DNA of 64,000 nt from Micromonospora zamorensis (GTDB lineage: Bacteria; Actinomycetota; Actinomycetes; Mycobacteriales; Micromonosporaceae), in NCBI RefSeq assembly GCF_900090275.1, contig NZ_LT607755.1:6386001-6450000 (forward strand). Direction: 5' to 3'. Under the pieces are notes generated by a model that made no database searches, had not been told where the DNA came from, and worked only from the letters and a program-made list of their open reading frames with translations. A program made the position numbers and the translations under genes. Positions 45,086-56,317 of the stretch are shown in pieces (position 1 is the first letter of the stretch; each line of letters begins with the position of its first letter).

Positions 45086-45514
45086 ATGCAGAACCTTTTG
45101 CCAGAGCCACCGGCCACCCGCCTGCCCGCGAACAACGAGGCCGACGCCGCCCTGGCTGCCGCCGAGGAGGCCGGCACCGATGAGGCGTTCGCCAGCGTGG
45201 CGGCCGGCTTTCCCACCTACAGCGCGGCCTGGGCGGAGCTCGCGGCCCGGTCCTTCGCGCAGGGCCAGGTCGTGACCGCGTACGCCTACGCGCGCACCGG
45301 CTACCACCGGGGCCTCGACCAGCTGCGCCGCAGCGGGTGGAAGGGGCACGGCCCGGTGCCGTGGTCGAACGAGCCCAACCGGGGCTTCCTCCGCTGCCTC
45401 TACGTGCTGTCCCGAGCTGCGGACGAGATCGGCGAGGCCGACGAGGCAGCCCGCTGCGCGCAGTTCCTGCGTGACTGCGACCCGGCGGCGGCGGACGCGC
45501 TCGCGAGCAACTGA
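45086..45514 (+). CDS. DUF3151 family protein
   Basis: 142 aa from ATG 45086. Opens MQNLLPEPPATRLPANNEAD and contains SAAWAELAARSFAQGQVVTAYAYARTGYHRGLDQLRRSGWKGHGPVPWSNEPNRGFLR, the DUF3151 core. It is all-helical, TPR-like, and conserved in actinobacteria between fba and purA, as here. Function unknown; conservation and position suggest a housekeeping role. Ends at a perfect 17-bp hairpin. Confidence 0.92.
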   Translation: MQNLLPEPPATRLPANNEADAALAAAEEAGTDEAFASVAAGFPTYSAAWAELAARSFAQGQVVTAYAYARTGYHRGLDQLRRSGWKGHGPVPWSNEPNRGFLRCLYVLSRAADEIGEADEAARCAQFLRDCDPAAADALASN

Positions 45515-45520
45515 GCCCGA

Positions 45521-45556
45521 TCCGACGGCCGGCCCGACATCGGGCCGGCCGTCGGA
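45521..45556. terminator. Perfect 17-bp bidirectional terminator
   Basis: Arms 45521-45537 and 45540-45556 are perfectly complementary with a nominal 2-nt loop, filling the gap between convergent genes with stops at 45514 and 45560. Confidence 0.88.
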
Positions 45557-45559
45557 GGC

Positions 45560-47758
45560 TCACAGCCCTTCGGCAACCGCGGCGGCGATCTTGAGCCAGG
45601 CGTCCCGGGTGGCCGAGGAGAGCCCGCCGTACCGGATCGGCTCACCCGTGTCGATGAGCCGCTCGTACGGGGCCAGCAGCACCGCCCGGGTGCGGGCCGC
45701 GAAGTGCTCCTGGATGGCCGGCAGGTCGATCTCCTTGCGGGACGGCGGCATCGACACCACAGTCACCGCCTGGCGGACCAGCCGTTGCCGGCCGCTCTGC
45801 TCCAGGTGGTCGAGCATCCGGGCGGCAGTCTCCGCTGAGTCGTTACGGGCCGACATGGTGACCACCAACTGGTCGGTGGCGTCCATCGAGGCCTGCCAGT
45901 TCTGCGCCCGCACGTTGTTGCCGGTGTCCACGAAGATCAGTTTGTAGAACCGGCTGACCACCTCGCGGATCTCGGCGAACGCGGCCGCGGTCAACATCTC
46001 GCCGCCCGTGGCCGACTCGTCCGAGGCCAGGACGTCGAACATCCCCTCGCCCTGCGAGCGCACGTACTGCGACAGGTCGCCGACCCGCCCGTGCGCGCCC
46101 TGGAACTGCCCGAGGTCACGCAGCATGTCCCGCACAGTGCGGGAGTGGAAGTCCTGCTGGGCGCGCATCCCCAGGGTGCCCTGGGTTTCGTTGTTGTCCC
46201 ACGCCAGCACGTAGCCACCGCGCTTCTGACCGAACGTCATCGCGAGCAGCAGGATGGCCACCGTCTTACCGGCGCCGCCCTTCGGGTTGACCACGGTCAC
46301 CTGCCGCAGCCCGCCGAAGTTGCGGCGCACCATCTCGATGTCCCGCTTGAGCTCCTGCTCGTGCCGCCCGGGAGAGAGCCGGAGCAGCCCCATCTTGTTG
46401 ACCACCGCGCGTACGCCCATGGTCGCCACCGGGTCGGCGGGCCGGACCTGTCGACGCTTGCTGAAGTCCTCGGCGGTCGGCACCGCCGTGGACTCCGGCG
46501 TCCAGCTCGCGTCCGGGTATCCGGTGGTCGGCACCTGGGCCACCCCCTCGGCCTGCTGGTAAGGCTGACCAGGAGGTACGCCGGGCGGGCCCTGCTGCCA
46601 CGGCGGGGGGTACCAGCCAGGGGACGGCGGGAACGGCCCGGGCGGTGCGGCCTGCTGGGGAACCTGCGGCGGCAGGTTGCTGAACTGCGTCAGGTCGGGT
46701 GGAGGCGGGATCGGCGTCGGGCCGGCCTGACTGGGAATCGCCGGGTCGAACGCCTGGCCGGCCTGGCCAGACTGACCGGCCTGCCCGGGGCCGGCCTGCG
46801 GGACGGCGGAGTGCGGCTGCGGCGGGGCCGGGATCGGGGGCGTCGCGGTGGCGCCCTCGTCGTGGGTCGGTGCGGCTGCGCCGGCCGGCCGTTGCGGCGG
46901 ATACGCCCACGGCGACTCGCTGGCCGGCCGTGCCGCTCCACCAGCGGGCCCGTCCTCGCCGGTCCCGCCAGCCTGCGGCGCTGGTCCGGCCGTCGCGGAC
47001 TCCGGCGTCGCAGGAGCTGCCGGGGCGGGGCCCGCGGCGGTGGGCTCTGGCACGGTGGCGCGGCCGGTGGGCGGGGGGCCTGCGGTGGGGTTGTCCAGGG
47101 TGAACGGCAGGTCCAGGTCGACACCGCCCGGGTTGAACGGCGGGGCGGGGACGGCGGCCGTACCGCGGTCACCTGGCTGCGCCTGCGTCGCGCCGGCTGC
47201 GGTGCTCGCCCCCTCGGGTCGGCTGTCCGTCGGCCCGAAGGCGGTGTTCGGTGCCGGAGGAACCCCGGTGCCGCCCGGGACGCCGTTGCCCGCCGGAGCG
47301 TTGCCCGCCGGCGGCGTACCCGTTGCCGGCGGCGTGCCCGTCGCCGGCGGACCGGGCGGCGTCGCCGCGGCGGTCGGAGCGGCCGCTGGTGGCCAACTCG
47401 GCTGCGGCGGCCCCCAGCCCGACCCTCCGCCGGCCGGGGCGCCAGCGCCCCAACCCCCGGGCGCCGGAACGGCACCGCTCAGCGACGGGTAGTCGGACGG
47501 CGAGGGTGGCGGCAGCGGGGCAGCTCCGGGCTGTCCGGGGACCGGCGGCCGGTTGATCGGCGGGGCCGCCACCGGCGGCGTAACCGGCCCGGGGGCGGCC
47601 GACGACGGCGCGCCCCGCTGCTCGGCGACCGCCGCCCAGGGCGGTACGACGGTCCCCGCGCCCCGGTCGGTCGGATCCGGTGGCCAGAGTGGTTCGATGT
47701 CCCGCTCCGGCACCGGCTGCTGGCCGTGCACCTGCGCCCGGTCGGCGTTCTCGTCCAT
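45560..47758 (-). CDS. EspI-like MinD/ParA-family ATPase with long Pro-rich N-terminus
   Basis: 732 aa from ATG 47758 (GGGGAGGGCCC). Residues 1-460 are Pro/Ala/Gly-rich disorder. The C-terminal 270 residues form a deviant-Walker ATPase: PKGGAGKTVAILLLAM (K-G-G-x-G-K-T), then FVDTGNNVRAQNW and DQLVVTMSARNDSAETA. FSKRRQVRPADPVATMG...SPGRHEQELKRDIEMVRRN ahead of the Walker box is typical of EspI-type proteins of type VII secretion loci. No ESX genes are present in this window, so it is an orphan here. Role in secretion or polar positioning is inferred. Confidence 0.85.
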   Translation of the reverse strand: MDENADRAQVHGQQPVPERDIEPLWPPDPTDRGAGTVVPPWAAVAEQRGAPSSAAPGPVTPPVAAPPINRPPVPGQPGAAPLPPPSPSDYPSLSGAVPAPGGWGAGAPAGGGSGWGPPQPSWPPAAAPTAAATPPGPPATGTPPATGTPPAGNAPAGNGVPGGTGVPPAPNTAFGPTDSRPEGASTAAGATQAQPGDRGTAAVPAPPFNPGGVDLDLPFTLDNPTAGPPPTGRATVPEPTAAGPAPAAPATPESATAGPAPQAGGTGEDGPAGGAARPASESPWAYPPQRPAGAAAPTHDEGATATPPIPAPPQPHSAVPQAGPGQAGQSGQAGQAFDPAIPSQAGPTPIPPPPDLTQFSNLPPQVPQQAAPPGPFPPSPGWYPPPWQQGPPGVPPGQPYQQAEGVAQVPTTGYPDASWTPESTAVPTAEDFSKRRQVRPADPVATMGVRAVVNKMGLLRLSPGRHEQELKRDIEMVRRNFGGLRQVTVVNPKGGAGKTVAILLLAMTFGQKRGGYVLAWDNNETQGTLGMRAQQDFHSRTVRDMLRDLGQFQGAHGRVGDLSQYVRSQGEGMFDVLASDESATGGEMLTAAAFAEIREVVSRFYKLIFVDTGNNVRAQNWQASMDATDQLVVTMSARNDSAETAARMLDHLEQSGRQRLVRQAVTVVSMPPSRKEIDLPAIQEHFAARTRAVLLAPYERLIDTGEPIRYGGLSSATRDAWLKIAAAVAEGL

Positions 47759-47851
47759 TAGGGCCCTCCCCAGTCCTCCTGCGAGGATAGGCGCATCCGC
47801 CCACGAGGGGCGGGCGGCGCAGCCGAGGTCGGCCGCTCCGCGCCGCCGAGA

Positions 47852-50345
<2,494 letters not shown>

Positions 50346-50360
50346 CCCCGGACCTGTTTC

Positions 50361-50421
50361 GTTGATCATGAAGTTATTGCTGTCCTGCCCGGCGTGTCAT
50401 GGCAATAACTTCATGGTCAAC
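50361..50421 (+). repeat. 61-bp REP-like palindrome, copy 1
   Basis: Left arm GTTGATCATGAAGTTATTGC (50361-50380), 21-nt loop, right arm 50402-50421 complementary at 19 of 20 positions. It matches the reverse complement of copy 2 (51433-51493) at 52 of 61 positions, so the two copies stand in inverted orientation around the gene at 50508. Confidence 0.85.
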
Positions 50422-50437
50422 GGGGGCTAGCTGCGGG

Positions 50438-50467
50438 TTATCCACAGGGGCTCGGTGGTTGTCCACA
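50438..50467 (+). promoter_or_regulatory. Two DnaA-box sequences
   Basis: TTATCCACA (50438-50446) and TTGTCCACA (50459-50467), same orientation, starts 21 bp apart. The first is the E. coli consensus DnaA box, the second the form common in actinobacteria. They lie 41-70 bp upstream of the AbiEi/DUF559 gene start. Confidence 0.6.
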
Positions 50468-50507
50468 GGGGGGTGCCCCAGGCTTGTTGGTCGGCCAGGG
50501 TGGCTGG

Positions 50508-51437
50508 GTGGACGCTCTGGACATTGTGCGGCGGATTTCGGCCGCTCGGAACGGCATCGTGACGATCGAACAGGCGCGAGCTGCCGGCTTGAGCACGTAC
50601 GAGGTGCAGCGGTTCTGCCGCTCCGGACGCTGGCGCGCCGTGGCGCGGGGAAGCTACCTCGTGGACGCCGACCTGTATGACGGCGTGCCCCGACGGGCGC
50701 GGATCAGAGCGGCGATGGCCTCCTTTGGTCCGGCGGCCACCGCAGTGCTCTCAACAGCGGCTGAGCTGCACGGACTGGCCGGAATGCCGGCCACCGAGTT
50801 GATTCATCTGTCAATGCCGGGCCCGGCCGTCCGGCCGGTTCGATCCGCACATCCACAGGTGGTGGTCCACCAGTTGGTCATCCCGCGCGAGCACCTCTTT
50901 CGAGTGGATGGGATCACTGCTACAGAGCCACTGCGCACCCTCGCCGACCTCTGTCTGCGGGCTGATCGTTACTCGGCGGTCAGCGTGTTGGACTCGGCGG
51001 TGAACCGGCGCCTCGTGGCCCCGAATGACCTGCTCGCCATCCCGCGCCTCGTACGGGGACGGCGGGGTGCGATCGCCGCGCGTGGCTATCTCGGCGAAAC
51101 GGACGGACGGGCGCAGTCGCCGCTCGAGACGCGTGCCCGCCTCCGCTGCGTCGACGGCAGGGTTGCGCCAGACGAGTTGCAACTCGAGGTCCGCGACGAC
51201 GATGGCTATCTGCTCGGCATTGGCGATCTCGGCTGGCGTGGGCCCCGGATCATCGCCGAGGCCGACGGCCGCGGTCCGCATGACGTTCCCGAAGCTGCAT
51301 TCGCCGACCGCCGCCGGCAGAACCGTCTGGTCAATGCCGGCTGGACCGTCCTCCGCTTCACCTGGCAGGACACCCTCCGCCCCGACTACATCCCGTGGAC
51401 GGTTCGGCAGGCGATCGCCGCTGCCCGGCGCCGTTGA
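50508..51437 (+). CDS. AbiEi-type wHTH / DUF559 (VSR-like endonuclease fold) protein
   Basis: 309 aa from GTG 50508 (AGGGTGG site); TTG 50484 is an alternative. The N-terminus is an AbiEi antitoxin-type winged helix (IVRRISAARNGIVTIEQARAAGLSTYEVQRFCRSGRWRAVARGSYLV), and the C-terminus is DUF559/VSR-like (ELQLEVRDDDGYLLGIGDLGWRGPRIIAEADG, then RRRQNRLVNAGWTVLRFTWQD). Such proteins form large multicopy families in Micromonospora and other actinobacteria. No AbiEii toxin gene follows. The gene lies between two inverted hairpin elements, and its stop codon is inside copy 2. Role unknown. Confidence 0.85.
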   Translation: MDALDIVRRISAARNGIVTIEQARAAGLSTYEVQRFCRSGRWRAVARGSYLVDADLYDGVPRRARIRAAMASFGPAATAVLSTAAELHGLAGMPATELIHLSMPGPAVRPVRSAHPQVVVHQLVIPREHLFRVDGITATEPLRTLADLCLRADRYSAVSVLDSAVNRRLVAPNDLLAIPRLVRGRRGAIAARGYLGETDGRAQSPLETRARLRCVDGRVAPDELQLEVRDDDGYLLGIGDLGWRGPRIIAEADGRGPHDVPEAAFADRRRQNRLVNAGWTVLRFTWQDTLRPDYIPWTVRQAIAAARRR

Positions 51438-51493
51438 CCATGAAGTTATCGCCGAGACACGCCGGGACGGTGAGCAATAACTTCATGATCGGC
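51433..51493 (-). repeat. 61-bp REP-like palindrome, copy 2 (inverted)
   Basis: Arms 51433-51452 and 51474-51493 with a 21-nt loop, complementary except for a few positions. Its reverse complement aligns with copy 1 across all 61 bp without gaps. The stop codon of the AbiEi/DUF559 gene lies inside it, and it ends 31 bp before the purD -10 element. Confidence 0.85.
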
Positions 51494-51524
51494 GGCGGTC
51501 GACCGGGGTTCGGGTGGGGGACAG

Positions 51525-51530
51525 TAGGAT
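51525..51530 (+). promoter_or_regulatory. -10 element of a probable leaderless purD transcript
   Basis: TAGGAT ends 7 nt before the GTG at 51538 and no ribosome binding site is present. Confidence 0.5.
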
Positions 51531-51537
51531 CTCGGTC

Positions 51538-52788
51538 GTGCGGGTTCTTTTGGTTGGTGGTGGTGGGCGGGAGCATGCGCTCGCCCTCGGGTTGGTGGCG
51601 GATCCGGCTGTTTCCGCGGTTGTTGCCGCACCTGGCAATCCGGGGATCGCATCGGTGGCTGAGCTGCGGACGGTGAACGCTTCCGATCCGGACGCCGTGG
51701 CGGCGCTGGCCGTGGAGACTGCCGCTGACCTGGTGGTGATCGGGCCGGAGGCGCCGCTGGTCGCCGGGGTTGCCGATGCTGTCCGCGCCAAGGGGATCGC
51801 CGTCTTCGGTCCATCCGGTGCTGCCGCGCAGCTGGAGGGCTCCAAGGCGTTCGCCAAGGATGTGATGACCGCTGCCGGCGTACCGACCGCTCGGGCGTAC
51901 GTCTGCACGGACGAGGAGAGCACCGCTCGGGCGCTGGACGAGTTCGGTGCCCCGTACGTGGTGAAGGACGACGGACTCGCCGCAGGCAAGGGCGTGGTGG
52001 TGACCGACGACCGGTCCGCCGCGCTGGCCCACGCGAACGAGTGTGGACGGGTCGTGGTCGAGGAGTTCCTCGACGGCCCGGAGGTCAGCCTCTTCGTGGT
52101 GACCGATGGCGAGGCGGCGCTGCCGCTGCTGCCGGCTCAGGACTTCAAGCGCCTCGGCGACGGCGACACGGGGCCGAACACCGGGGGCATGGGGGCGTAC
52201 GCGCCGCTGGCCTGGGCACCTCCCGGCCTGGTCGACGACGTCATGCGCGACGTGGTCCACCCGACGCTCGCGGAGATGCGCCGCCGGGGCACCCCGTTCG
52301 CTGGTCTGCTCTACGTCGGGCTCGCGATCACCGCTGCCGGCCCCCGGGTGATCGAGTTCAACGCGCGCTTCGGTGACCCCGAGACCCAGGTGGTGCTCGC
52401 GTTGCTGGAGACCCCGCTGGGCGGGCTGCTGCACGCGTCGGCCACCGGCACGCTGGCCGAGCATCCGCCGCTGCAATGGCGGGACGGCAGCGCTGTCACA
52501 GTGGTGCTCGCCTCCGCTGGCTATCCGGCCGCGCCGCGTACCGGCGACGTCATCACCGGCGCGGACCGGCCGGGCATCATCCACGCGGGCACCGCCCGCC
52601 GGGCCAGCGACGGCGCGTTGCTCTCCGCCGGCGGCAGGGTCCTCTGCGGTACGGCCACCGGCTCCGACCTGGCCGCCGCGCGGGACGCCGCGTACGCGCT
52701 GGTGGACGGGGTGCAGTTGGCCGGCTCGCAGCACCGCACCGACATCGCCGCGGCCGCCATCGACGGCCGGATCACGATCCCGGGCTGA
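51538..52788 (+). CDS. purD: Phosphoribosylamine-glycine ligase (GAR synthetase)
   Basis: 416 aa from GTG 51538. ATP-grasp enzyme of purine synthesis: N-terminal [36 protein letters not shown], the ATP-grasp core with [17 protein letters not shown] and [15 protein letters not shown], and [13 protein letters not shown] for metal binding. It makes GAR from phosphoribosylamine and glycine. Probably leaderless. Only the hairpin-bracketed AbiEi/DUF559 gene lies between it and purA. Confidence 0.98.
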   Translation: MRVLLVGGGGREHALALGLVADPAVSAVVAAPGNPGIASVAELRTVNASDPDAVAALAVETAADLVVIGPEAPLVAGVADAVRAKGIAVFGPSGAAAQLEGSKAFAKDVMTAAGVPTARAYVCTDEESTARALDEFGAPYVVKDDGLAAGKGVVVTDDRSAALAHANECGRVVVEEFLDGPEVSLFVVTDGEAALPLLPAQDFKRLGDGDTGPNTGGMGAYAPLAWAPPGLVDDVMRDVVHPTLAEMRRRGTPFAGLLYVGLAITAAGPRVIEFNARFGDPETQVVLALLETPLGGLLHASATGTLAEHPPLQWRDGSAVTVVLASAGYPAAPRTGDVITGADRPGIIHAGTARRASDGALLSAGGRVLCGTATGSDLAAARDAAYALVDGVQLAGSQHRTDIAAAAIDGRITIPG

Positions 52789-52819
52789 GCATCCGCCGGG
52801 CCGACGGCTGGGCGGCACC

Positions 52820-54382
52820 TCAGCCGAAGTAGCGGCGCAGTTCGCGGGTGAGCACCTTGCCGGTGGCGTTACGGGGCAGGTATTTCACGAAGATCACGTC
52901 CCGGGGGACGCTGAAGCGCGCGAGATAGCGCCGGACGTACTCGCGTACCGCATCGGGGTCGAGCGTCTCGTCGGGGTGCAGGGCGAGGAACGCGGACAGG
53001 CGCTGGCCGTACTCGGGGTCGGGTACGCCGATCACGGCCACTTCGCGGACCTGCGGCAGTTGGGCGAGCAGATCCTCCACTTCGGAGGGGAAGACGTTCT
53101 CACCACCGGAGACGATCATGTCGTCGGCCCGTCCGTCGACGAAGAGCAGCCCGTCGGCGTTGAGCCGGCCGAGGTCGCCGGTGTCGAGCAGACCGTCGCG
53201 GGTTTCCCGGCTGGTGCCGGAGGTGTAGCCCTCGAAGAGCATCTCGTTGCCGACGAAGATCCGCCCGACCCGTCCGGTCGGCACGGGCTGGCCGTTGTCG
53301 TCGAGCATTTCCAGCCGGGTGCCGTGCGGCGGCCGACCGGCGGTGGTGGGTGCCTGGCGCAGGTCCTGTGGGCCGGCGATGGACGCCCAGGAGACCTCGG
53401 TGGAGCCGTAGAGGTTGTACAGGACGTCGCCATAGGCATCCATGAACTTCGGTGCCAGCCCGCCGGGCAGGGCGGAGCCGCTGACGGCGACGACCTTGAG
53501 CGGGGGGCGCGGGTCCGGCGGGGGCACCTCCATCAGTCGCTGCACCATCACGGGTACGGCGAACAGCGCGTCGCAGCGGTTGGCGGTCAGGGCGGCGATT
53601 GTGGCGGCCGGGTCGAAGCGTCGGTGCAGCACGATGGTGGCCCGCAGGGCCAGGCAGACCTGGAGGGCGGCGAATCCCCAGGTGTGGAAGATCGGTGCGG
53701 CGATCATCACCCGGGTCCTGGTGTGCAGCGGGATGCGGCCGATGATGGACACCAGCGGGCCGAAGCCTTTGGGCGTGCGACGACGGGCGCCCTTGGGCGT
53801 ACCGGTGGTGCCGGATGTGAGCACGATGATCCGGCCGTCCTGCTCCGGCGGGCGCAGGTCGCCCGGCAGTGCGCCGGCCACCAGCTCCTCGCGGGCGCGT
53901 TCGTCGAGCCGGGGCAGCTCGGCGGGGAGTCCGAGGACCCGCTCGGCGAACTCGTCGTCGTGCACCAGCAGTCGCAGCTGTTGCTCCTCGGCGATGGTGC
54001 CGAGCTGGGCCGCGGAGAGCCCGGTGTTGATCAGCACCGCGTCGACGCCGAGCAGGGTGGCAGCGACGATCGTCTCGATCAGCCCGTGGTGGTTGCGGCA
54101 GAGCACGCCGATCCGGTCGCCGGTCTGCACGCCGTGCCCGGCCCGCATCGACCTGGCCATCCGTTCGGCCCGGTCGAGCAGGTCGTGGTAGGTCAGCTCG
54201 ACGCCGTCCTCGTCGATGACCGCCGTCCGGCCGGGATCCCGGGCGGCCGCCTGGCGCAATTCGCCAGCCAGGCTCCACCCCCAGGTACGCAGGGCGTTGA
54301 GTTGCGCGGCGACTCGGACCGGGTTGCCGGGGGTGAGCAGTCCGCGACGGGTCAGGGTGGCGACGGTGAACGGCAGGTCCAT
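52820..54382 (-). CDS. Acyl-CoA synthetase (AMP-forming, FadD-like)
   Basis: 520 aa from ATG 54382 with AGGAGG upstream. The P-loop (A3) motif is LTSGTTGTPKGARR. Further motifs are LYNLYGSTEVSWASIAGP (A5), LDTGDLGRLNADGLLFVDGRADDMIVSGGENV (A7/A8 and the hinge) and PRNATGKVL (A10 with catalytic Lys). It activates a fatty or related carboxylic acid to acyl-CoA. It is downstream of the acyl-CoA dehydrogenase and SCP2 genes on the same strand but behind a hairpin-like site at 54535, so it may have its own promoter in the 54383-54534 gap. Confidence 0.92.
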   Translation of the reverse strand: MDLPFTVATLTRRGLLTPGNPVRVAAQLNALRTWGWSLAGELRQAAARDPGRTAVIDEDGVELTYHDLLDRAERMARSMRAGHGVQTGDRIGVLCRNHHGLIETIVAATLLGVDAVLINTGLSAAQLGTIAEEQQLRLLVHDDEFAERVLGLPAELPRLDERAREELVAGALPGDLRPPEQDGRIIVLTSGTTGTPKGARRRTPKGFGPLVSIIGRIPLHTRTRVMIAAPIFHTWGFAALQVCLALRATIVLHRRFDPAATIAALTANRCDALFAVPVMVQRLMEVPPPDPRPPLKVVAVSGSALPGGLAPKFMDAYGDVLYNLYGSTEVSWASIAGPQDLRQAPTTAGRPPHGTRLEMLDDNGQPVPTGRVGRIFVGNEMLFEGYTSGTSRETRDGLLDTGDLGRLNADGLLFVDGRADDMIVSGGENVFPSEVEDLLAQLPQVREVAVIGVPDPEYGQRLSAFLALHPDETLDPDAVREYVRRYLARFSVPRDVIFVKYLPRNATGKVLTRELRRYFG

Positions 54383-54534
54383 GCCGCAGACCTCCTAGGG
54401 GTGGTGCGCGGACGGGGCAGTGGCCTGCCCGTCCATCAGGGCTTCTTCCTTGATCATGCACTGGGGGCGGCTGAAGGCCCAGTTGGCGTCGGCGCGGGGT
54501 GACGAAGACGGCACAGATCGTGGAGTCCGGGCCA

Positions 54535-54575
54535 CCGTCGGCCCGACCCCCCTTGAAGAGGCGCCGGGCCGACGG
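54535..54575 (-). terminator. Hairpin after the acyl-CoA dehydrogenase gene
   Basis: Perfect 11-nt arms (CCGTCGGCCCG and complement) at 54535-54545 and 54565-54575 with a 19-nt loop, 3 nt beyond the minus-strand stop. Confidence 0.6.
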
Positions 54576-54578
54576 CGG

Positions 54579-55793
54579 TCAGCGGATCTGCATCCCGGAG
54601 ATGGCTCGGGATATCACCAGTCGTTGGATTTCCGAGGTGCCCTCGAAGATGGTGTAGATCTTGGCGTCCCGGTACCAGCGCTCGACCGGGTGGTCGCGCA
54701 GGAAGCCGGCCCCACCGAGCAACTGCACCGCCTTCTCGGTGACCGACACCGCCACCTCGCCGGCCTTGAGCTTGGACATCGAGCCCTCGCCCGCGGTGAA
54801 CGGGCGGTTGTTGCGGCCCATCCACGAGGCGCGCCAGACGAGCAGCCGTGCCGCGTCGATCTCCATCCGCATGTCGGCCAGCGCGAACGCGACCGCCTGG
54901 TTCTCGATGATGGGCCGTCCGAACTGGACCCGGTCCTTCGCGTAGTCCAGGGCGTACTCGTAGGCGGCCCGGGCCACGCCGAGCGCCTGCGCGCCCACCG
55001 TGGGTCGGGACAGCTCGAACGTCCGCATCGCGGCCTGTCCGCTGGCCCGCTGCCCGGAGCGGGCCCGGTCGAGGCGTTCCAGCAGGGCGTCCCGCCCACC
55101 GAGCAGGCAGCGGCCGGGCACGCGTACGTCGTCGAGGAAGACGTCGGCGGTGTGTGACGCGCGGAGGCCGAGTTTGCGCAGCTTGCGGGTGGCGGCCAGG
55201 CCGGGGGTGCCCGGCGGTACGACGAACGCTGCCTGGCCTCGGGAGCCGAGGGTGGGGTCGACGGAGGCGGTGACCACGTGCACGCCGGCGATCCCGCCGT
55301 TGGTGGCGTACGCCTTCTGGCCGTTGAGCACCCACTCGTCGGTGGCCTCGTCGTAGACGGCCCGGGTGCGCATCGCGCCGACGTCGGAGCCGGCCTCGGG
55401 TTCGCTGGTGCAGAACGCGGCGACGGCCGGTGAATCGACGTCGCCGAAGCACTGTGGCACCCACTCGACCATCTGGTCGGGGGTGCCGGCGCCGTAGATG
55501 GCGGCGACGGCGAGTGAGGTGCCGAAGATGGAGAGGCCGATGCCGGCGTCACCCCAGAAGAGCTCCTCGCTGGCGATCGGCAGGGAGAGCCCGGTCGGGT
55601 CGGCCCAGCAGGTGGCGAGGAACTCGAAGCCGTAGAGGCCGACCTTGGCGGCTTCCTGGATCACCGGCCACGGGGTGTCCTCGCGCTCGTCCCACTCGGC
55701 GGCGGCCGGGCGCACGACCTCGGCGGCGAAGCCGTGCACCCAGTCGCGTAGATCCCGCTGTTCCTCATTCAGGTCAAGCGAGAACTCAGCCAT
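54579..55793 (-). CDS. Acyl-CoA dehydrogenase
   Basis: 404 aa. FAD-binding and substrate motifs: AAFCTSEPEAGSDVGAM, ATNGGIAGVHVV, and the C-terminal QLLGGAGFLRDHPVERWYRDAKIYTIFEGTSEIQRLVI with the catalytic Glu (EGTSEIQ). It oxidises acyl-CoA to trans-2-enoyl-CoA with electrons passed to ETF. It follows the SCP2 gene by 1 bp, so the two are one operon under the TetR gene at 56318. Confidence 0.95.
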   Translation of the reverse strand: MAEFSLDLNEEQRDLRDWVHGFAAEVVRPAAAEWDEREDTPWPVIQEAAKVGLYGFEFLATCWADPTGLSLPIASEELFWGDAGIGLSIFGTSLAVAAIYGAGTPDQMVEWVPQCFGDVDSPAVAAFCTSEPEAGSDVGAMRTRAVYDEATDEWVLNGQKAYATNGGIAGVHVVTASVDPTLGSRGQAAFVVPPGTPGLAATRKLRKLGLRASHTADVFLDDVRVPGRCLLGGRDALLERLDRARSGQRASGQAAMRTFELSRPTVGAQALGVARAAYEYALDYAKDRVQFGRPIIENQAVAFALADMRMEIDAARLLVWRASWMGRNNRPFTAGEGSMSKLKAGEVAVSVTEKAVQLLGGAGFLRDHPVERWYRDAKIYTIFEGTSEIQRLVISRAISGMQIR

Positions 55794-55794
55794 G

Positions 55795-56247
55795 TCAGGC
55801 CTTGGGGATGTCGAACAGGTTGGCGATGTTGGCGGCGAGGCCGAGGTCGCCCTTTGCCTTCAGCTTGCCGGTCATGAACATCATCACCGGGTTGGCGCCA
55901 CCGGAGACGATCTTCAGGAACTCGACCGGACCCATGGTGAGGCTCAGCTTCGGGTCGTGCTGCGGGGTCTCGTTCACGACGCACGCGCCGTCGGCGATGA
56001 CCACCTCGTAGGTGTCGCTGCCGCCGTCGGGGCGACCGGTGATGACCCAGTGGATGACCGCGTTGGTCGAGCCGGCCCGGTCCGCGCGGAACAGCGACGG
56101 CATCCGGCCGAACACCTCGCCCAGGACCTTGTCGCGCATGTCACCGGACATCACCTGAGCGATCTTGTCGTCCGGGGTGGACTTGACCAGCTGGGCGAAC
56201 TCCTTGGGGCCAACGTTGGCGAAGGTGGCCGGGTCGAAGTCAGTCAT
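55795..56247 (-). CDS. SCP2 sterol-binding domain protein
   Basis: 150 aa from ATG 56247. Contains the SCP2 fold: IHWVITGRPDGGSDTYEVVIADGACVV, LSLTMGPVEFLKIVSGGANPVMMFMTGKLKAKGDL. It is a carrier of fatty-acyl or sterol-like ligands. It is the first gene of the SCP2-acyl-CoA dehydrogenase operon, divergent from a TetR gene across a 70-bp gap that holds a perfect palindromic operator. Confidence 0.93.
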   Translation of the reverse strand: MTDFDPATFANVGPKEFAQLVKSTPDDKIAQVMSGDMRDKVLGEVFGRMPSLFRADRAGSTNAVIHWVITGRPDGGSDTYEVVIADGACVVNETPQHDPKLSLTMGPVEFLKIVSGGANPVMMFMTGKLKAKGDLGLAANIANLFDIPKA

Positions 56248-56274
56248 CAGGTGTGTGCCTTCCGGAAGATTTGG

Positions 56275-56304
56275 CTACTCGTGCGTAACCCTACGCACGA
56301 GTAG
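56275..56304. promoter_or_regulatory. Perfect 13-bp palindromic TetR operator
   Basis: CTACTCGTGCGTA (56275-56287) and its exact complement (56292-56304), spacer ACCC. It lies between divergent SCP2 and TetR genes and immediately precedes the TetR -10 element TATGCT (56306-56311). Confidence 0.85.
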
Positions 56305-56305
56305 G

Positions 56306-56311
56306 TATGCT
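56306..56311 (+). promoter_or_regulatory. -10 element of a probable leaderless TetR transcript
   Basis: TATGCT ends 6 nt before the GTG at 56318; there is no ribosome binding site. The operator covers the -35 region. Confidence 0.55.
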
Positions 56312-56317
56312 CGCAAG

